A stretch of 64,000 bases of DNA from Chryseobacterium salivictor (GCF_004359195.1 NZ_CP037954.1:744001-808000), one strand, 5' to 3'; shown: positions 17,982 to 26,950, counted from the stretch's first letter. Made by a program: numbers and translations. Notes: generated from the sequence alone by a model not told the origin.

Positions 17982-18619
17982 TGAAGAAAATAGCATTAAT
18001 TACTTTTATCATTCTTTTGATCGATCAGGTTTCAAAATTTTATATTAAAACGCATTTCAATCTTGGAGAAAGCGTTCCTGTATTTCCAGGTTTTAAACTG
18101 ACTTTTGTAGAAAATCCGGGGATGGCTTATGGCTTTCATTTCGGCGGATTGATCGGAAAATACTTTCTGGTCATCGTCCGCGTATTTTTAATTGGCGGGA
18201 TGGTTTACCTGTTCAGCAAATGGCTGAAAGAAGGCGCGAGCAATTATTTATTAATTCCGATGGCGATGATTTTCGCCGGCGCAATTGGTAACTTAATCGA
18301 CGGGATGTTCTACGGAATGATCTTCGACAGCGGAACCCTTTATGACGAAAGTATCGGACGATGGATTGAATACGGCGGGATTTCGAAAACCGTTCCTTTC
18401 GGCCAGGGCTATTCTACTTTTATGAAAGGCTGTGTCGTTGATATGCTTCATTTCCCATTGGTCGATTGGCATGTTCCACCAACTTTTCCCTTGATTGGCG
18501 GGAAACATATTGAATTCTTTAAATATATTTTTAATGTTGCAGATTCTGCCATTACAGTAGGCGCTGTATTATTATTGATTTTCAGAAAAAAAGCGCTGCC
18601 AAATGGGTTGGATTTTTAA
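17981..18619 (+). CDS. lspA: Lipoprotein signal peptidase (signal peptidase II)
   Basis: The 212-residue inner-membrane aspartyl protease cleaves the signal peptide of prolipoproteins before the lipidated Cys. Four hydrophobic helices and all conserved blocks are seen: DQVSKF at 15-20, VENPGMAYGF at 43-52, GNLIDG at 103-108, VVDMLHFP with D154, and FNVADSAI with D188. D154 and D188 are the catalytic pair. The loop between the third and fourth blocks is long, as in other Bacteroidota. It serves the many lipoproteins of the cell, at least four of which are in this window. Its start overlaps the upstream small gene. Confidence 0.96.
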   Translation: MKKIALITFIILLIDQVSKFYIKTHFNLGESVPVFPGFKLTFVENPGMAYGFHFGGLIGKYFLVIVRVFLIGGMVYLFSKWLKEGASNYLLIPMAMIFAGAIGNLIDGMFYGMIFDSGTLYDESIGRWIEYGGISKTVPFGQGYSTFMKGCVVDMLHFPLVDWHVPPTFPLIGGKHIEFFKYIFNVADSAITVGAVLLLIFRKKALPNGLDF

Positions 18620-18656
18620 AATGATTAAATGAGACCTACTAAAATACAGTCACAGC

Positions 18657-18690
18657 ATTCCTGATACTCACGGTATTGGGAATTTTTATT
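18657..18690 (+). terminator. Terminator after lspA
   Basis: An 11-base stem (ATTCCTGATAC with GTATTGGGAAT, two G-T pairs) closes the loop TCACG and is followed by TTTTTATT. It ends the ileS-to-lspA gene run. Confidence 0.7.
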
Positions 18691-18764
18691 ACCTTCCGGG
18701 GGAAGTCATATGATTGAATAACTTACCCGATCAAAACAAGCCTAATAAACTGCAAAAATCCACG

Positions 18765-18798
18765 TTTGCCAAAAGAGGTTTTGTTTTGTATTTTTGCT
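18765..18798 (+). promoter_or_regulatory. trpS promoter
   Basis: TTTG at 18765-18768 and TATTTTTG at 18791-18798 are 22 bases apart, a good Bacteroidota -33/-7 pair. The trpS ATG follows 20 bases later. Confidence 0.75.
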
Positions 18799-18818
18799 CC
18801 TAAATTAGATCAACATAC

Positions 18819-19787
18819 ATGTCCAGAATACTTACAGGAATACAGGCAACAGGAACACCGCATTTGGGAAATCTTTTAGGAGCGATTATTCCCGCCATCG
18901 AATTATCTAAAAAGCCGGAAAACGAATCTTTTTTGTTTATCGCCAATCTGCACTCTTTAACACAGATCAAAAATGCAGCAGAACTGAAACAAAATACCTA
19001 CGAAATCGCAGCAGCATGGCTTGCCTGTGGTTTAGATACCGAAAAAACTTTTTTTTACAGACAAAGTGATATCCCGGAAACCTGTGAATTGACCTGGTAT
19101 TTATCCTGTTTTTTTCCTTACCAGAGATTAACGCTGGCGCATTCTTTTAAAGACAAAGCCGACCGTCTGGATGATGTGAATGCCGGGTTATTTACCTATC
19201 CTGTTTTAATGGCCGCAGATATTCTGCTGTACGATGCCGAAATTGTTCCGGTCGGAAAAGATCAGCTGCAGCACCTGGAAATGGCGCGAGATATGGGAGC
19301 GAGATTTAACCATCAAATGGGCGAAGTATTCGTTTTACCTCAGGCAAAATTACAGGAAGATACGAAATACGTTCCGGGAACCGACGGCCAGAAAATGTCG
19401 AAATCGAGAGGGAATATTATTAATATTTTCCTGCCGGAAAAGGAGTTGAAAAAACAGGTAATGGGAATTGAAACCGATTCAAAATCTCTTGAAGATCCGA
19501 AAGATCCTGCAACAGACAAAGTTTTTGCCTTGTACGAATTGATTGCAACCCCTGAAGAAACTGAAACTTTAAGACAAAAATATTTAGCCGGAAATTTCGG
19601 GTACGGCCACGCCAAAACAGAATTGCTGAATTTGATTTTAACGCGATTTGCAAAGGAAAGAGAATTGTTCACTTACTATATGAACAACTTGCCGGAGCTC
19701 GAGGAAAAATTACAGGAAGGAGCAGCAAAAACGAAAGTAATTGCTCTGGAAACATTAGCGCGGGTCCGAAAAAGCGTTGGCGTTTAA
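18819..19787 (+). CDS. trpS: Tryptophanyl-tRNA synthetase
   Basis: The 322-residue class I synthetase charges tRNA-Trp. The HIGH-type signature is PHLGN at 14-18, after GIQATG. The KMSKS loop is exact at 192-196. The length is normal for the family. It is transcribed alone from its own promoter and ends at a shared bidirectional terminator. There is no sign of a Trp-dependent leader. Confidence 0.97.
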   Translation: MSRILTGIQATGTPHLGNLLGAIIPAIELSKKPENESFLFIANLHSLTQIKNAAELKQNTYEIAAAWLACGLDTEKTFFYRQSDIPETCELTWYLSCFFPYQRLTLAHSFKDKADRLDDVNAGLFTYPVLMAADILLYDAEIVPVGKDQLQHLEMARDMGARFNHQMGEVFVLPQAKLQEDTKYVPGTDGQKMSKSRGNIINIFLPEKELKKQVMGIETDSKSLEDPKDPATDKVFALYELIATPEETETLRQKYLAGNFGYGHAKTELLNLILTRFAKERELFTYYMNNLPELEEKLQEGAAKTKVIALETLARVRKSVGV

Positions 19788-19803
19788 TTCAGTTCAGACT
19801 AAG

Positions 19804-19840
19804 AAAAAAACCTTTCCGATTTTGGAAAGGTTTTTCTTTT
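19804..19840. terminator. Bidirectional terminator between trpS and the HAD gene
   Basis: AAAAACCTTTCC pairs with GGAAAGGTTTTT around GATTTT, with A and T runs on both sides. It can end both converging transcripts and touches the stop of the HAD gene. Confidence 0.85.
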
Positions 19841-20535
19841 TATAAAAGTTGTTTTAACTCCATTAATTTCCTGATAACTTTCACGTCATCTGCTTCAAAT
19901 TTATCATCGAAGACGTCGAAATAAATAACCTCCAAGCCAAACGATTTCCCGCCTTCTACATCGGCAATCCAGTCGTCACCAATCATGATGGATTCCTCAG
20001 CCGAAGCACCGGCTTTTTTCAAAGCGTAATCGTAAATCTCAGGCTGAGGTTTTCTGATGTTGATTTCATCTGCACTTGTTATGGTCTGAAAATAATTCTG
20101 AATTCCCGAAAGTTCACATTTCTTATGCGTAACTTCTTTAAAACCATTGGACAGAATATGCAGTTTATAGCCTTTATCATAAAGGTATTCCAAAATTTCG
20201 AAAGCTCCTTCGACCAGATCATTATAATTAATGATTTCATCTAAGAAATTATTCTCAAAGGTTTGAGCCAACTCGAAATCATCAATCCCAAAAAAGAGGA
20301 AAGAATCATAGAAACGGTGTTTTCTCAAATAATCTTTATCTATTTCTCCGTCGCGGATCTGTTCCCAAAGCCGCTCATTGATGGTGAAATATTCCCGATG
20401 AAAATCATCGAACTCTAAATTATATTTATCACGGACCTGTTGTCTTTTAAAAATTTCCTTTAAAGTTAAAAAGGCGTTTCCGCGGTGATCCCAAAGGGTA
20501 TTGTCAAGGTCAAAAAAAATGTGCTGAATTTTCAT
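19840..20535 (-). CDS. HAD-family phosphatase, YjjG-like nucleotidase
   Basis: The 231-residue cytoplasmic hydrolase starts at the ATG at 20535, which gives MKIQHIFFDLDNTLWD. D9 and D11 form the catalytic DxD of motif I. Motif II is in HILSNGF, and motif III/IV is the GDDW segment with its Asp pair near 181-182 preceded by MIG. The helical cap fits subfamily IA. YjjG-like enzymes dephosphorylate (non-canonical) pyrimidine nucleotides; this specificity is inferred from overall similarity. Extension upstream to a TTG at 20577 would overlap the small gene behind and is unlikely. Confidence 0.85.
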   Translation of the reverse strand: MKIQHIFFDLDNTLWDHRGNAFLTLKEIFKRQQVRDKYNLEFDDFHREYFTINERLWEQIRDGEIDKDYLRKHRFYDSFLFFGIDDFELAQTFENNFLDEIINYNDLVEGAFEILEYLYDKGYKLHILSNGFKEVTHKKCELSGIQNYFQTITSADEINIRKPQPEIYDYALKKAGASAEESIMIGDDWIADVEGGKSFGLEVIYFDVFDDKFEADDVKVIRKLMELKQLL

Positions 20536-20560
20536 ACGGCACAAATTTAAGAAAATAAGA

Positions 20561-20695
20561 TCAGTTTTTAGAAACAATAAGGTTTTTTGATTTCAATTTT
20601 ATTACCTGAATGCTCTGAGAATAGCGGAGCAAAAAATCAATGGTCTGTTTCTTGGGTATCAATCGTTTTTCGTTTAAAGTGTCAATTTTTTTCAT
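20561..20695 (-). CDS. 44-residue protein downstream of the ECF sigma factor
   Basis: This short gene has an ATG at 20695 and a TGA at 20561-20563. Its product reads MKKIDTLNEKRLIPKKQ near the start, then TIDFLLRYSQSIQV, and it ends basic (SKNLIVSKN). It is rich in Lys and shows one amphipathic helix. It lies 42 bases after the sigma factor stop and 25 bases before the HAD gene start, on the same strand. I recall similar short proteins after sigma factors in other flavobacteria, but this is from memory and unverified. The function is unknown; it might bind RNA polymerase or the sigma factor. Confidence 0.6.
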   Translation of the reverse strand: MKKIDTLNEKRLIPKKQTIDFLLRYSQSIQVIKLKSKNLIVSKN

Positions 20696-20737
20696 ACGCG
20701 AAAAGTTTAACTTAAAAACGAAAAAATTTGAATATTA

Positions 20738-21328
20738 TTATCTGGTTAAGACAATTTGATGTTCATCCATAATTTTTCTCAAGTTGATGAGGGCGTAACG
20801 AACCCTACCCAATGTGGTATTGATGCTGGCACCAGTCTGATCTGCAATCTCTTTAAAAGACAGCCCGTCGAAAAACCGCAGCCGTACGACTTCCTGCTGA
20901 TTTTCCGGCAGATAATCAAGCATCCTCATCAAATCTTCCTGAATTTGCCTGCTGATCAATTGGTCTTCAATGTTTTCTTCCTTCCCGGCGATGAGATCAA
21001 AAATAGAAAACTCTTCATTATCATAACTTGTTTCCGAGACTTTGTTATGCTTGGCTTTCAGCCGGAAATGATCGATAACCAGATTGTGTGCGATTCGTTT
21101 TGCCCATAAGACAAATTTGCCTTCTTCGTTATATTTGCCTTCTTTCAGCTTAACAATAATTTTCATGAACGTATCCTGGAAAACATCATTTGCCAGGGTC
21201 TCGTCCATTATTTTATAAAAAATGAAGGTGAAAATTTCTTTTTGGTGTCTTTCAATAAGTACGGCGAGCGCTTTTTCGTTGCCGTTTTTGAAATTCGAGA
21301 TCAGCCAACTGTCTGTATGATTATCCAT
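20738..21328 (-). CDS. ECF-type RNA polymerase sigma factor
   Basis: The 196-residue protein has sigma region 2 at about 25-95 (FTFIFYKIMDETLANDVFQDTFMKI, then FVLWAKRIAHNLVIDHFR). Region 4 follows at about 130-185, with a helix-turn-helix (LSFKEIADQTGASINTTLGRVRYALINLRK). It redirects RNA polymerase to a special promoter set. No anti-sigma factor gene follows; instead a 44-residue protein gene does. A small inverted repeat (AGCCC with GGGCT at 21360-21378) lies in the leader. The regulon cannot be told. Confidence 0.92.
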   Translation of the reverse strand: MDNHTDSWLISNFKNGNEKALAVLIERHQKEIFTFIFYKIMDETLANDVFQDTFMKIIVKLKEGKYNEEGKFVLWAKRIAHNLVIDHFRLKAKHNKVSETSYDNEEFSIFDLIAGKEENIEDQLISRQIQEDLMRMLDYLPENQQEVVRLRFFDGLSFKEIADQTGASINTTLGRVRYALINLRKIMDEHQIVLTR

Positions 21329-21504
21329 AACTCTATTCTGTATTTATTCAGGAATTTACAGCCCATTATAATCGGGCTTTTAAAATTCAGATATTAAAAA
21401 ACTAATAGAGGTTTATGATCTATAAAATGTACTTTATTGTGAATGGCTAAAATAGTAAAAAAGTGAATACTCTGTTAACTAATTAATAAAAAAATACAAA
21501 AAAA

Positions 21505-21996
21505 TCATTTTAATAAATCATGAAGCATGACTAATGGGAGATTTATCGTAAAATTAAAATTAAGTCCTTTCAGTTCTTTTCCATTAATCCCCGCCCGATC
21601 AATCGGGAAAGCGTACCCTCCGGTGAAGTCAATCAACCCAAATAAAGTGACTCCTGCTTTTGGTGCGACATATTTCGTAGTTGCTTCGGCTCCTGCCAAA
21701 AAATAAATGGAATGGTATAAATCTACATTCCTTTCAAAATTGAGCAAGATATCACCCTGAATTTTGGGCACGACAGCAAATTGGCCATTGACGCTGCCAA
21801 TCATTCCGGCAACTCCTAAGCGGTAAATCATATCGTCATTTTTCAGAAAAAGCAATCTTCCGCCCAGCTCTGCAAAACTTTGATTTTGATAAACATATCC
21901 CACGTGAACCATTTTGTGAACAGTGAATTGGGCTTTCGAAATTCCGAAAAACATAAAAAATAACAGTATTGAAAAAACAGATCTCTTTGCCATCAT
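21505..21996 (-). CDS. Secreted or outer-membrane beta-barrel-like protein of unknown function
   Basis: The product has 163 residues (two adjacent ATG codons; either can serve). It has a Sec signal peptide ending near ISKAQ. The mature part is rich in alternating hydrophobic residues with Gly and Tyr, and ends with FNFTINLPLVML, which suggests a small beta-barrel. I do not recognise a named family. It is a single gene between the sigma factor and metK; a role under the sigma factor is possible but not shown. Confidence 0.65.
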   Translation of the reverse strand: MMAKRSVFSILLFFMFFGISKAQFTVHKMVHVGYVYQNQSFAELGGRLLFLKNDDMIYRLGVAGMIGSVNGQFAVVPKIQGDILLNFERNVDLYHSIYFLAGAEATTKYVAPKAGVTLFGLIDFTGGYAFPIDRAGINGKELKGLNFNFTINLPLVMLHDLLK

Positions 21997-22025
21997 TGAA
22001 TATTTATTGGGGATAAAGTTAAAAA

Positions 22026-22055
22026 AAACTGCTTTAACATTTCTGTAAAAGCAGT
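22026..22055 (-). terminator. metK terminator
   Basis: On the minus strand AACTGCTTT pairs with AAAGCAGTT, and a run of eight T follows. It begins 12 bases after the metK stop codon. Confidence 0.85.
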
Positions 22056-22066
22056 TCTTATATTTT

Positions 22067-23347
22067 TTAAAGATTAAATTCTTTTTTTATTTCATCAACT
22101 TTGTCGAGTTTCTCCCAAGTAAAGAATTCTAAATCTTTAATGGTGAATTCTTCGCCGGTTGCTTTTCTAAAGGTTTTATCAGCAACATAAGGTTCTCTTC
22201 CCATGTGGCCATAAGAAGCGGTTTCCTGATAAATCGGATTTCTCAATTTTAGATTCTGCTCAATTGCATAAGGTCTTAAATCAAATATTTTCTGAATTCT
22301 TTCTGAAATGTCGCCATCATGCAAACCTAGTTTTGAAGTTCCGTAAGTATTAACGTACAGACCACAGGGTTCAGCAACACCAATCGCGTAGGAAACCTGT
22401 ACCAAAATCTCATCTGCAACTCCTGCTGCAACTAAGTTTTTCGCAATATGACGCACAGCGTAAGCCGCACTTCTATCTACTTTTGACGGGTCTTTTCCGG
22501 AGAAAGCACCACCACCGTGCGCGCCTTTTCCACCATAAGTATCTACGATGATTTTTCGTCCCGTCAAACCTGTATCACCGTGTGGACCACCGATTACAAA
22601 TTTTCCGGTCGGATTAATGTGGTATTTGATCTTATCGTTGAATAAATCCTGAATTTCTTTCTTTTGTTTTGCTTTCACTTTCGGAATCAAAATTTCGATC
22701 ATGTCTTTCTCGATTTTTGCCGACATCGCTTCGTCGCTTCCAAAATCATCGTGCTGGGTGGAAACCACGATAGAGTCTATCCTAACCGGTTTATGGTCAT
22801 CCGAATATTCGATGGTTACCTGTGACTTGGCATCAGGCCGAAGATACTTTACAGCATCGTTTTCTCTTCTTAAAACAGCTAATTCTTTAAGGATGGTGTG
22901 AGCCAGATCAAGGGCCAGCGGCATATAGTTATCGGTTTCGTTGGTCGCGTAACCAAACATCATTCCCTGATCTCCGGCTCCCTGTAAATTGGCTTTGGTA
23001 TCGAAATCATCACTTTCCTGAGCCCGGTCTACTCCCTGATTAATATTGGAAGACTGCTCGTGAATACAGGAAATAACTCCACAGGAATCCCCCGCGAACA
23101 TGTATTCTCCTTTTGTATAGCCAATTCCGTTAATTACTCTTCTGGCAATATCCTGTACATCAAGATAAGCAGTCGACTTTACTTCACCTGCCAAAACGAC
23201 CTGCCCTGTGGTGACCAGTGTTTCACAAGCCACTTTGGATTGGGGGTCATTGGCGAGGAAGTTATCGATTAAGGCATCTGATATTTGATCAGCCACTTTA
23301 TCTGGGTGCCCTTCGGATACCGACTCAGAGGTAAATAAATAAGACAT
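22067..23347 (-). CDS. metK: S-adenosylmethionine synthase
   Basis: The 426-residue enzyme makes SAM from methionine and ATP. It has [15 protein letters not shown] near 10-24, the [12 protein letters not shown] signature at about 120, and [18 protein letters not shown] at about 280. All are intact. It is a single gene with a good promoter at 23485-23515 and a leader of about 130 bases. The leader carries conserved pieces of a SAM-II riboswitch, so feedback by SAM is likely (inferred). A strong terminator follows. Confidence 0.97.
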   Translation of the reverse strand: MSYLFTSESVSEGHPDKVADQISDALIDNFLANDPQSKVACETLVTTGQVVLAGEVKSTAYLDVQDIARRVINGIGYTKGEYMFAGDSCGVISCIHEQSSNINQGVDRAQESDDFDTKANLQGAGDQGMMFGYATNETDNYMPLALDLAHTILKELAVLRRENDAVKYLRPDAKSQVTIEYSDDHKPVRIDSIVVSTQHDDFGSDEAMSAKIEKDMIEILIPKVKAKQKKEIQDLFNDKIKYHINPTGKFVIGGPHGDTGLTGRKIIVDTYGGKGAHGGGAFSGKDPSKVDRSAAYAVRHIAKNLVAAGVADEILVQVSYAIGVAEPCGLYVNTYGTSKLGLHDGDISERIQKIFDLRPYAIEQNLKLRNPIYQETASYGHMGREPYVADKTFRKATGEEFTIKDLEFFTWEKLDKVDEIKKEFNL

Positions 23348-23404
23348 ATTTCTATTGTTTTTTTAATTAAAAAAATAGAAGAAAATAAGGTGATTGCAAG
23401 AGAA

Positions 23405-23470
23405 ACTAAAAGAGAAAATCGGTTTTAGCATTTTTTAATGAGGTTGCAATCAGTACAAATTTTTCCTCCG
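23405..23470 (-). promoter_or_regulatory. Candidate SAM-II-like riboswitch in the metK leader
   Basis: Read on the minus strand, GAGG (23468-23465) can pair with CCTC (23443-23440) to form P1, enclosing a 21-base loop that ends TTGCAA. After P1 come ATTAAA, a few A/T, and GCTAAA (23429-23424). This order, UUGCA then P1' then UUAAA then GCUAAA, is that of the SAM-II (SAM-alpha) consensus as I recall it, and loop lengths agree. The P2 pseudoknot pairing is not clear to me. GCTAAAA can instead pair with TTTTAGT (23411-23405), a possible competing hairpin. A SAM-sensing role is inferred. Confidence 0.45.
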
Positions 23471-23484
23471 GTAAATTATTGGTG

Positions 23485-23515
23485 CAAATTTAGCCACTAT
23501 TTATTAAAGCACAAA
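23485..23515 (-). promoter_or_regulatory. metK promoter
   Basis: On the minus strand TTTG and TAAATTTG are 19 bases apart, a near-ideal -33/-7 pair. It yields a leader of about 130 bases that includes the candidate riboswitch. Confidence 0.75.
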
Positions 23516-23535
23516 ATTTATTTTGAAGTTAAAAA

Positions 23536-24489
23536 TTATTGCGGTTTTATTCCGACAAATTCATTCGGGCTTTTATTGTAATTAAGTTTGCTGTTCAACG
23601 AGCCCGCAATAAACTCAATCAGTTCGTCTAAAATTTTCTGCTTGTATGTTGGTTTATAATAGATTACCGAAATCTCGCGGTAAGGAAAAGGAGCCCTGAA
23701 TCTTTTGACTTTCTTTTTCTGCTGATCGGTTAACTGTTCTACAGCGAGTTCCGGCAGAATACTGATGCCACCTAATTTATCGACCAGCTGAACCAAGGTA
23801 TTAATATTGGAAGCAACGAACTCAAGATTCTTCGGCTTTACCGTATTTTCCTTTAATTCACAAATGTTTTCAAACTGGGTTCTCAGACAGTTTCCTTCTT
23901 CCAGAAGCCACACTTTCTGCACATCGATATCTTCCGGAACCACGAAGCTGTCCTTCTTTTCTACCGTACTGTCCTCTGCCGCATAAATCATGAGTTCTTC
24001 ATTAAATAAAAAATCGTGATAAAATTCATTGGCAGCGGCGTAAGGCGTAGAAATAATTCCTGCATCGAGCTCACCGGTTTTCAATGCTTTGATGATATTC
24101 TCGGTGGTCATCTCCTTAAGATTGAGTTCGATTTTAGGATGGGTTTTTAGAAAGTCAAAAATTTCCGTGGGTAAAATAAATCCAGAAATCGTAGGAAGCA
24201 CGCCCAAATTAAGTTTGCCCGCCAAAACATTATTGAGCAGATTCGCTTTACTTCTTAATTCATTAATTGCGTCCACCACTTTTTTTGCCTCTAAAATAAT
24301 TTGTATTCCTACATCCGTTGTTCTGATGGGATGGGTGGTGCGGTCAAAAATTTTAACATCCATTTCGTCCTCAAACTTCTGAATCATTGCACTCAATGTT
24401 GGTTGGGTAATGAAACAGGCCTGAGCGGCATTGCCAAAGTGCTTATATTTATCTACTGCGATAAGGTATTCCAGTTGCTGAATATTCAT
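23536..24489 (-). CDS. oxyR: LysR-type peroxide sensor OxyR
   Basis: The 317-residue regulator has an N-terminal winged helix-turn-helix (about 1-60, with HFGNAAQACFITQPTLSAMI). A substrate-type domain follows with the redox pair C201 and C210 in GNCLRTQFENIC. The spacing of nine equals Cys199-Cys208 of E. coli OxyR, which form a disulfide on peroxide stress. It is divergent from katA across 90 bases, the classic OxyR-target layout, so it probably controls both genes. A -7 box for oxyR lies at 24510-24517. Confidence 0.93.
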   Translation of the reverse strand: MNIQQLEYLIAVDKYKHFGNAAQACFITQPTLSAMIQKFEDEMDVKIFDRTTHPIRTTDVGIQIILEAKKVVDAINELRSKANLLNNVLAGKLNLGVLPTISGFILPTEIFDFLKTHPKIELNLKEMTTENIIKALKTGELDAGIISTPYAAANEFYHDFLFNEELMIYAAEDSTVEKKDSFVVPEDIDVQKVWLLEEGNCLRTQFENICELKENTVKPKNLEFVASNINTLVQLVDKLGGISILPELAVEQLTDQQKKKVKRFRAPFPYREISVIYYKPTYKQKILDELIEFIAGSLNSKLNYNKSPNEFVGIKPQ

Positions 24490-24509
24490 GAGGTTAATTT
24501 AGTCAAGGT

Positions 24510-24517
24510 CAAATATA
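24510..24517 (-). promoter_or_regulatory. -7 box of oxyR
   Basis: The minus strand reads TATATTTG, 20 bases before the oxyR ATG. The best upstream TTTG is only about 12 bases away, so the -33 part is weak. It nearly abuts the katA promoter, allowing joint control. Confidence 0.55.
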
Positions 24518-24524
24518 CTTAGAT

Positions 24525-24558
24525 TTTGCCAAATTGTAATTATTTTTAAATAAATTTG
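24525..24558 (+). promoter_or_regulatory. katA promoter
   Basis: TTTG at 24525-24528 and TAAATTTG at 24551-24558 are 22 bases apart, and the katA ATG follows 21 bases later. The TAAATTTG box covers an in-frame TTG (24556), which rules that TTG out as the start. Confidence 0.7.
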
Positions 24559-24579
24559 AGGTTTATTAAAATCAACAAT

Positions 24580-26070
24580 ATGAGCGATCGCAAACTAACC
24601 AACTCGTCCGGAATTGCTTATTATGACCACGAAGATTCTCAGACAGCAGGCCCAAAAGGACCGGTTTTATTACAGGACTTCATCTTACAGGAAAATTTGG
24701 CTCATTTCGTTCGGGAGAGGATTCCCGAGAGAGTCGTACACGCAAAAGGTACTGGCGCGTACGGGAAATTCACCGTAACCCATGATATTTCACAGTTCAC
24801 CAAAGCCCAACTCTTTTCTAAAGTGGGAAATTCCTGCCGGATCTTCACAAGATTTTCTACCGTAGGCGGCGAAAAAGGAAGTGCAGATACAGAAAGAGAC
24901 CCGAGAGGTTTTGCCGTAAAATTTTATACCGAAGACGGAAATTGGGATTTGGTCGGAAACAATACGCCGGTATTTTTCATTAAAGACGCTAAAAAATTCC
25001 CGGATTTTATTCATACTCAAAAACGCCTTCCAAAAACAAATCTTAAAAGCGCAACGATGATGTGGGATTTCTGGAGTTTTAATCCGGAATCACTGCATCA
25101 GGTTCTCATATTAATGTCGGATCGGGGAACCCCATATGGCTACCGGCACATGCATGGTTTTGGGTCTCACACTTTTTCAATGATTAATGCTTCGAATGAA
25201 AGAGTTTGGGTGAAGCTCCACTTTAAAACAAAACAGGAAATAAAAAATTTCAGTCATGACGATGCCGTGAAAATGAAGGGAGAAAATCCGGATTTTGCAC
25301 AGGAAGATTTAATGACCGCCATTGAAGAAGGCAACTTCCCAAAATGGACCTTATATATTCAGGTAATGACCGGTGAGCAAGCGAAAGAATTCCGCTGGAA
25401 TCCTTTTGATGTCACTAAAGTATGGTTCCACGACGAATTCCCTTTAATTGAAGTGGGCGAAATGGAACTGAATGAAATTCCAGTCAATTATTTTGCGCAT
25501 GTAGAACAGGCTACCTTTTCACCGAGCAATTTAGTTAACGGAATCAGTTTTTCACCTGACAAAATGCTGCAGGGCCGGCTTTTTTCTTACCCAGATGCAC
25601 ACCGATACAGAGTGGGCGCAAACTCCCATTTGCTTAAAGTAAACCGCTGCCCGTTTACAGTGAATAATTACCAAAGAGACGGCGCGATGGCAGATTCCAG
25701 CCAATATAAAGACGCTCCCAACTACTACCCCAACAGCTTTGATGAAATCAAACCGCAGTCTGCGTACAAAAATTTCGAAGAAGATCTGGACAGCAATCAT
25801 GTTGCGAACTTTAACCGGAATGAAAATGATGATGATCATTACACCCAGCCAGGATTATTATACACCAAAGCAATGAATGAAACCGACCGCCAAAATTTGG
25901 TCTCAAACATTGTAGCGTCGATGAAAGGAATTACCGGACCGAAAAGAGACGAGATTATCAATCGTCAGTTGTGCCATTTCTTCCGGGCAAACATCGAACT
26001 GGGAATGAAAATCGCCATGGCCTTACAGGTCAATATCGATTCGAACATGATGAGTCATTCTACAAAATAG
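24580..26070 (+). CDS. katA: Haem catalase (clade 3 type)
   Basis: The 496-residue monofunctional catalase breaks down hydrogen peroxide in the cytoplasm. The catalytic His is H54 in RVVHAKGTGA, and the haem-binding Tyr is Y337 in LFSYPDAHRYRVG. FSTVGGEKGSADTERDPRGFAVKF is typical of the family. The length fits the small-subunit class. No signal peptide is seen. It is transcribed divergently from oxyR, so induction by peroxide through OxyR is likely. Confidence 0.96.
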   Translation: MSDRKLTNSSGIAYYDHEDSQTAGPKGPVLLQDFILQENLAHFVRERIPERVVHAKGTGAYGKFTVTHDISQFTKAQLFSKVGNSCRIFTRFSTVGGEKGSADTERDPRGFAVKFYTEDGNWDLVGNNTPVFFIKDAKKFPDFIHTQKRLPKTNLKSATMMWDFWSFNPESLHQVLILMSDRGTPYGYRHMHGFGSHTFSMINASNERVWVKLHFKTKQEIKNFSHDDAVKMKGENPDFAQEDLMTAIEEGNFPKWTLYIQVMTGEQAKEFRWNPFDVTKVWFHDEFPLIEVGEMELNEIPVNYFAHVEQATFSPSNLVNGISFSPDKMLQGRLFSYPDAHRYRVGANSHLLKVNRCPFTVNNYQRDGAMADSSQYKDAPNYYPNSFDEIKPQSAYKNFEEDLDSNHVANFNRNENDDDHYTQPGLLYTKAMNETDRQNLVSNIVASMKGITGPKRDEIINRQLCHFFRANIELGMKIAMALQVNIDSNMMSHSTK

Positions 26071-26182
26071 AACATCATTTCCAAAGAAATTGTCTTAAAA
26101 AAACCAGTATTGCCCTCAGCCCGTCAAAGTGGGAAAAATTCATTAATTTGCACAGTACTAAAACACTTAACAAGGTATTACA

Positions 26183-26950
26183 ATGTCGTACGAAAATATA
26201 ATTTTAGAAACGGACCAAAAAACAGCAGTAATTACAATTAACCGTCCGCAAAGTTTAAATGCACTTAATGCAAAAACCATTTTGGAACTGAGCCGGGCTT
26301 TAGACGAAGTTTCTGCAGATCCGCAATACAGAGCAGTCATTATCACCGGCAGCGGTGAAAAATCTTTCGTTGCAGGAGCAGATATCAAAGAATTTTCCGA
26401 TTTCGGAACTGCCGCTGCTGAAGACTTAGCCAGAAACGGACAAAACATTCTTTTTAATAAAATTGAAAACCTCAACAAACCTGTTATTGCTGCCGTAAAT
26501 GGTTTCGCCTTGGGTGGCGGTTTAGAATTAGCCATGGCCTGCCACATTCGGTATGCTTCAGAAAACGCAAGATTGGGATTGCCGGAAGTTACTTTAGGAT
26601 TAATCCCGGGTTATGGTGGAACACAGCGGTTGCCAAAATTAGTCGGAAAAGGCCTGGCCAATGAATTGATTTTCTCCGCAAAGATGATTCCCGCACAACG
26701 GGCAAAAGAAATCGGTTTGGTTAACGAAGTTTTTAGTTTAGAAGAACTTTTACCAAAGACCAAAGAACTTGCAAATACCATCGCTCAGAATTCACCTATG
26801 GGAATTTCCAAAGCAATTGCCGCCGTCAATCAGTATGACAGTGGCCACGGTTTCGAGACCGAAATAAAATCGTTTGGTGAACTCTTTGAAATGGAGGATA
26901 AAAAAGAAGGAGTTGCTGCTTTTTTAGAAAAAAGAAAACCATCTTTTTAA
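26183..26950 (+). CDS. Enoyl-CoA hydratase/isomerase (crotonase) family protein
   Basis: The 255-residue protein has the crotonase oxyanion-hole segments SFVAGADIKEF (about 58-68) and ALGGGLELAMACHIRYAS (about 105-122). The catalytic Glu positions of hydratases are plausible in GLELAM and in GLPEVTLGLIPGYGG. It probably hydrates trans-2-enoyl-CoA in fatty-acid or amino-acid breakdown. Its neighbours give no pathway clue. The ATG at 26183 is well placed and the protein is full length. Confidence 0.85.
   Translation: MSYENIILETDQKTAVITINRPQSLNALNAKTILELSRALDEVSADPQYRAVIITGSGEKSFVAGADIKEFSDFGTAAAEDLARNGQNILFNKIENLNKPVIAAVNGFALGGGLELAMACHIRYASENARLGLPEVTLGLIPGYGGTQRLPKLVGKGLANELIFSAKMIPAQRAKEIGLVNEVFSLEELLPKTKELANTIAQNSPMGISKAIAAVNQYDSGHGFETEIKSFGELFEMEDKKEGVAAFLEKRKPSF

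Noticed and set aside
21360..21378. AGCCC/GGGCT hairpin upstream of the sigma factor gene
   Set aside because: Only five stem pairs and no proper T run for a gene that would end there; noted in the sigma-factor entry only.
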